NCBI GenBank assembly: GCA_031277235.1
Contig: JAITMT010000419.1
Coordinates: 1-5,242 of the forward strand
DNA: 5,242 bases
From: Tannerella sp.
GTDB taxonomy: Bacteria > Bacteroidota > Bacteroidia > Bacteroidales > Tannerellaceae
Direction of reading: 5' to 3'
This document shows, piece after piece, positions 3,800-5,242 of the stretch. Under the pieces are notes generated by a model, which worked only from the letters and a program-made list of their open reading frames with translations, was not told where the DNA came from and searched no databases. Numbering within the stretch: the first letter of the stretch is position 1; each line of letters opens with the position of its first letter. Position numbers and translations under genes: made by a program.

Positions 3800-5242
3800 A
3801 TGAATAAAAATGTGATTTTATACAGTCGCGTGAGCAGTGACGAACAGTCTTTGGGAGGCAGTTTGGATTTTCAGGAACAAAGTTTGAGAACTTATTGTCA
3901 GATAAAGGGTTATACAGTTGTTGGTATCCCTTACAGGGAAGACTTTAGCGCAAAAAATTTCAACCGCCCTGAAATTCAGGAAATAATGAAATTCTGCCAA
4001 AAGAATAAGGGAAAAGTTGATGCCATTCTATTTACACGGTGGGACAGGTATTCCCGCAACTTGGAATACGCCTTGACCAATATCCGTTATTTTTCAGATT
4101 TAGGCATAGAGGTCAATTCCATGGAAAATCCCCTTGATCTCTCAATTCCCGAAAACAAAACGTTGTTGGCAATATATTTGATACTTCCCGAAATTGACAA
4201 CGATAAAAGGTCGGAAGCGACAAGGGACGGAATTATACAGGCATTGCGTGAAGGCAGATGTTCAAACAAGGCTCCCCGCGGTTACATAAACCGAAACACC
4301 GGGAAATATAACAAATGGGTGGAAATTGATGAAGCAAAGGCAAAGTACATCAGGCAGATATTTAATGAAGTTGCAAAGGGTGTCGAGACGGTTAGTTACA
4401 TTAGAAGGCAGTTTGCCCGAAAAGGTTTTGACGTTCCCGAATCTTCTTTTTTGGAAATGTTAAGAAATAGATTTTATATCGGAAAGGTATATGTACCAGC
4501 ATATAAGGGGACAAAAGCAGAGTATGTGAAAGGCGTACACCAGCCAATGATTGATGAACATGTTTTTTGGAAGGTACAGGATGTCTTGGATGGCAAAAAG
4601 AAGAAAACGCCTAAACTTTCAAGAAAAATACACCCCGATGCTTTTTTAAGAAAATATCTGAAATGTCCTGTTTGCGGTTCCAGTATGACGGGCGCACAGA
4701 GCAGGGGAAACGGAGGTACATATTTCTATTACAATTGCAGTAAGGACGGTAAACATTTCAGATGCAGGGCAGACGACGCAATCGGCAAGTTTGTCAATTT
4801 CACGGGAGGTTTAAAACCCAATAAGGAGGTATTGAATTTATATAATGCAATCTTATGTGATTTGAAACGTGAAAGGGACGTCGAAAAGAAAAATGAAGCA
4901 ACCACCCTCAACACCGCCCTATCTAAAATTGAGGTCAGAATGAACAACTTGCAGGACAAGTTTATGGATGGTGAAATCACAAAGGATGCTTTCAATGATA
5001 TGCAGGAACGATACAGGAAGGAAATGTCAGAATTGCAAAGTAAGATTGAACTTTACGAAACACCTGACCGTTCCAATCTCGAACCAAAATTGAAGTATTC
5101 CATTTCACTGATAAACAATATGAATATCTATATGCGGGATGGTAAGGTTGAGGTAAAATGCAAGTTGTTAAGTTCAATGTTTCCCGAAAAAATCACTTAT
5201 GACGGAAAATCATATCGAACCAACTCCTGCAATTCGGTACTT
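3800..5242 (+). CDS. Large serine recombinase (site-specific integrase), 3' end outside the window
   Basis: 481 codons are open to the window edge. The N-terminal resolvase domain (about 1-140) has Tyr-Ser-Arg10-Val-Ser12 with Ser12 as the nucleophile, Gln16, and the Asp82-Arg83-x-x-Arg86 motif of the active site. The recombinase domain (about 155-260) starts with Pro159-Arg-Gly-Tyr162 and includes Ala-Lys-Tyr-Ile-Arg-Gln-Ile-Phe. A zinc ribbon follows with Cys289-x2-Cys292 and Cys313-x8-Cys322. Then comes a charged coiled coil (about 345-425), which in large serine recombinases controls integration versus excision. The enzyme cuts both attachment sites through a phosphoserine and rotates the ends. 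Translation begins at ATG 3800 after an A-rich leader, 21 nt behind the small gene. Codon 477 onward lies in the 14-bp repeat also found at 234-247, so the last part of the protein may depend on what DNA follows. Confidence 0.93.
   Translation, partial: MNKNVILYSRVSSDEQSLGGSLDFQEQSLRTYCQIKGYTVVGIPYREDFSAKNFNRPEIQEIMKFCQKNKGKVDAILFTRWDRYSRNLEYALTNIRYFSDLGIEVNSMENPLDLSIPENKTLLAIYLILPEIDNDKRSEATRDGIIQALREGRCSNKAPRGYINRNTGKYNKWVEIDEAKAKYIRQIFNEVAKGVETVSYIRRQFARKGFDVPESSFLEMLRNRFYIGKVYVPAYKGTKAEYVKGVHQPMIDEHVFWKVQDVLDGKKKKTPKLSRKIHPDAFLRKYLKCPVCGSSMTGAQSRGNGGTYFYYNCSKDGKHFRCRADDAIGKFVNFTGGLKPNKEVLNLYNAILCDLKRERDVEKKNEATTLNTALSKIEVRMNNLQDKFMDGEITKDAFNDMQERYRKEMSELQSKIELYETPDRSNLEPKLKYSISLINNMNIYMRDGKVEVKCKLLSSMFPEKITYDGKSYRTNSCNSVL
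5227..5240 (+). repeat. Right copy of 14-bp direct repeat, candidate attR core
   Basis: This is an exact copy of CTGCAATTCGGTAC at 234-247. It sits within the recombinase reading frame as the codons for Cys-Asn-Ser-Val, in the same phase as the left copy. Only two bases (TT) remain after it before the window ends, so the right flank cannot be judged. If both copies are attachment cores, the element is 4993 bp. Confidence 0.55.

Overview
The window looks like a small integrative element of about 5 kb from a Bacteroidales-type Bacteroidetes genome, almost complete, with a short flank on its left. The host assignment rests on three things: Bacteroides-style promoter elements (TTG, 19 nt, TAnnTTTG-like) with no Shine-Dalgarno sequences, a lipoprotein with the Bacteroidetes surface-export signature (Cys-Ser-Lys-Asp-Asp-Glu), and a large serine recombinase of the kind common in that phylum.

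Layout. Positions 1-233 look like flanking DNA and hold the 3' end of an unrecognised gene. A 14-bp sequence, CTGCAATTCGGTAC, occurs at 234-247 and again at 5227-5240. Just right of the first copy is an open frame (235-417) that reads like the detached C-terminus of the recombinase. Next come a rolling-circle-type replication initiator of the phage gpII/X type (578-1528) and a tiny NUMOD3 DNA-binding protein (1558-1725). A bidirectional terminator at 1861-1898 separates these from a leftward two-gene operon encoding an outer-membrane beta-barrel protein (2940-2398) and a surface lipoprotein (2392-1919). Upstream of that operon lies a highly structured stretch (2996-3145). Read on the minus strand, it folds either as a multi-stem RNA domain or as an intrinsic terminator. 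An AT-rich gap (3146-3517) is followed by a Bacteroides-type promoter, a 36-residue charged protein and the large serine recombinase (3800 to the window end, open).

How it may work together. The recombinase would integrate and excise the element and the small upstream protein may help it. The gpII-like protein would nick and replicate the excised circle. The OMP and lipoprotein look like surface cargo. I see no relaxase of a classical type, no coat or secretion genes, no CRISPR and no tRNA.

The two observations most worth following are these. (1) The two 14-bp repeats are in the same reading frame, so joining them in a circle gives one uninterrupted recombinase of 536 residues; the attachment site would then lie inside the recombinase gene, and integration would swap the protein's C-terminus. 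(2) The OMP leader shows mutually exclusive pairing, like a riboswitch or attenuator, that matches no RNA family I recognise.
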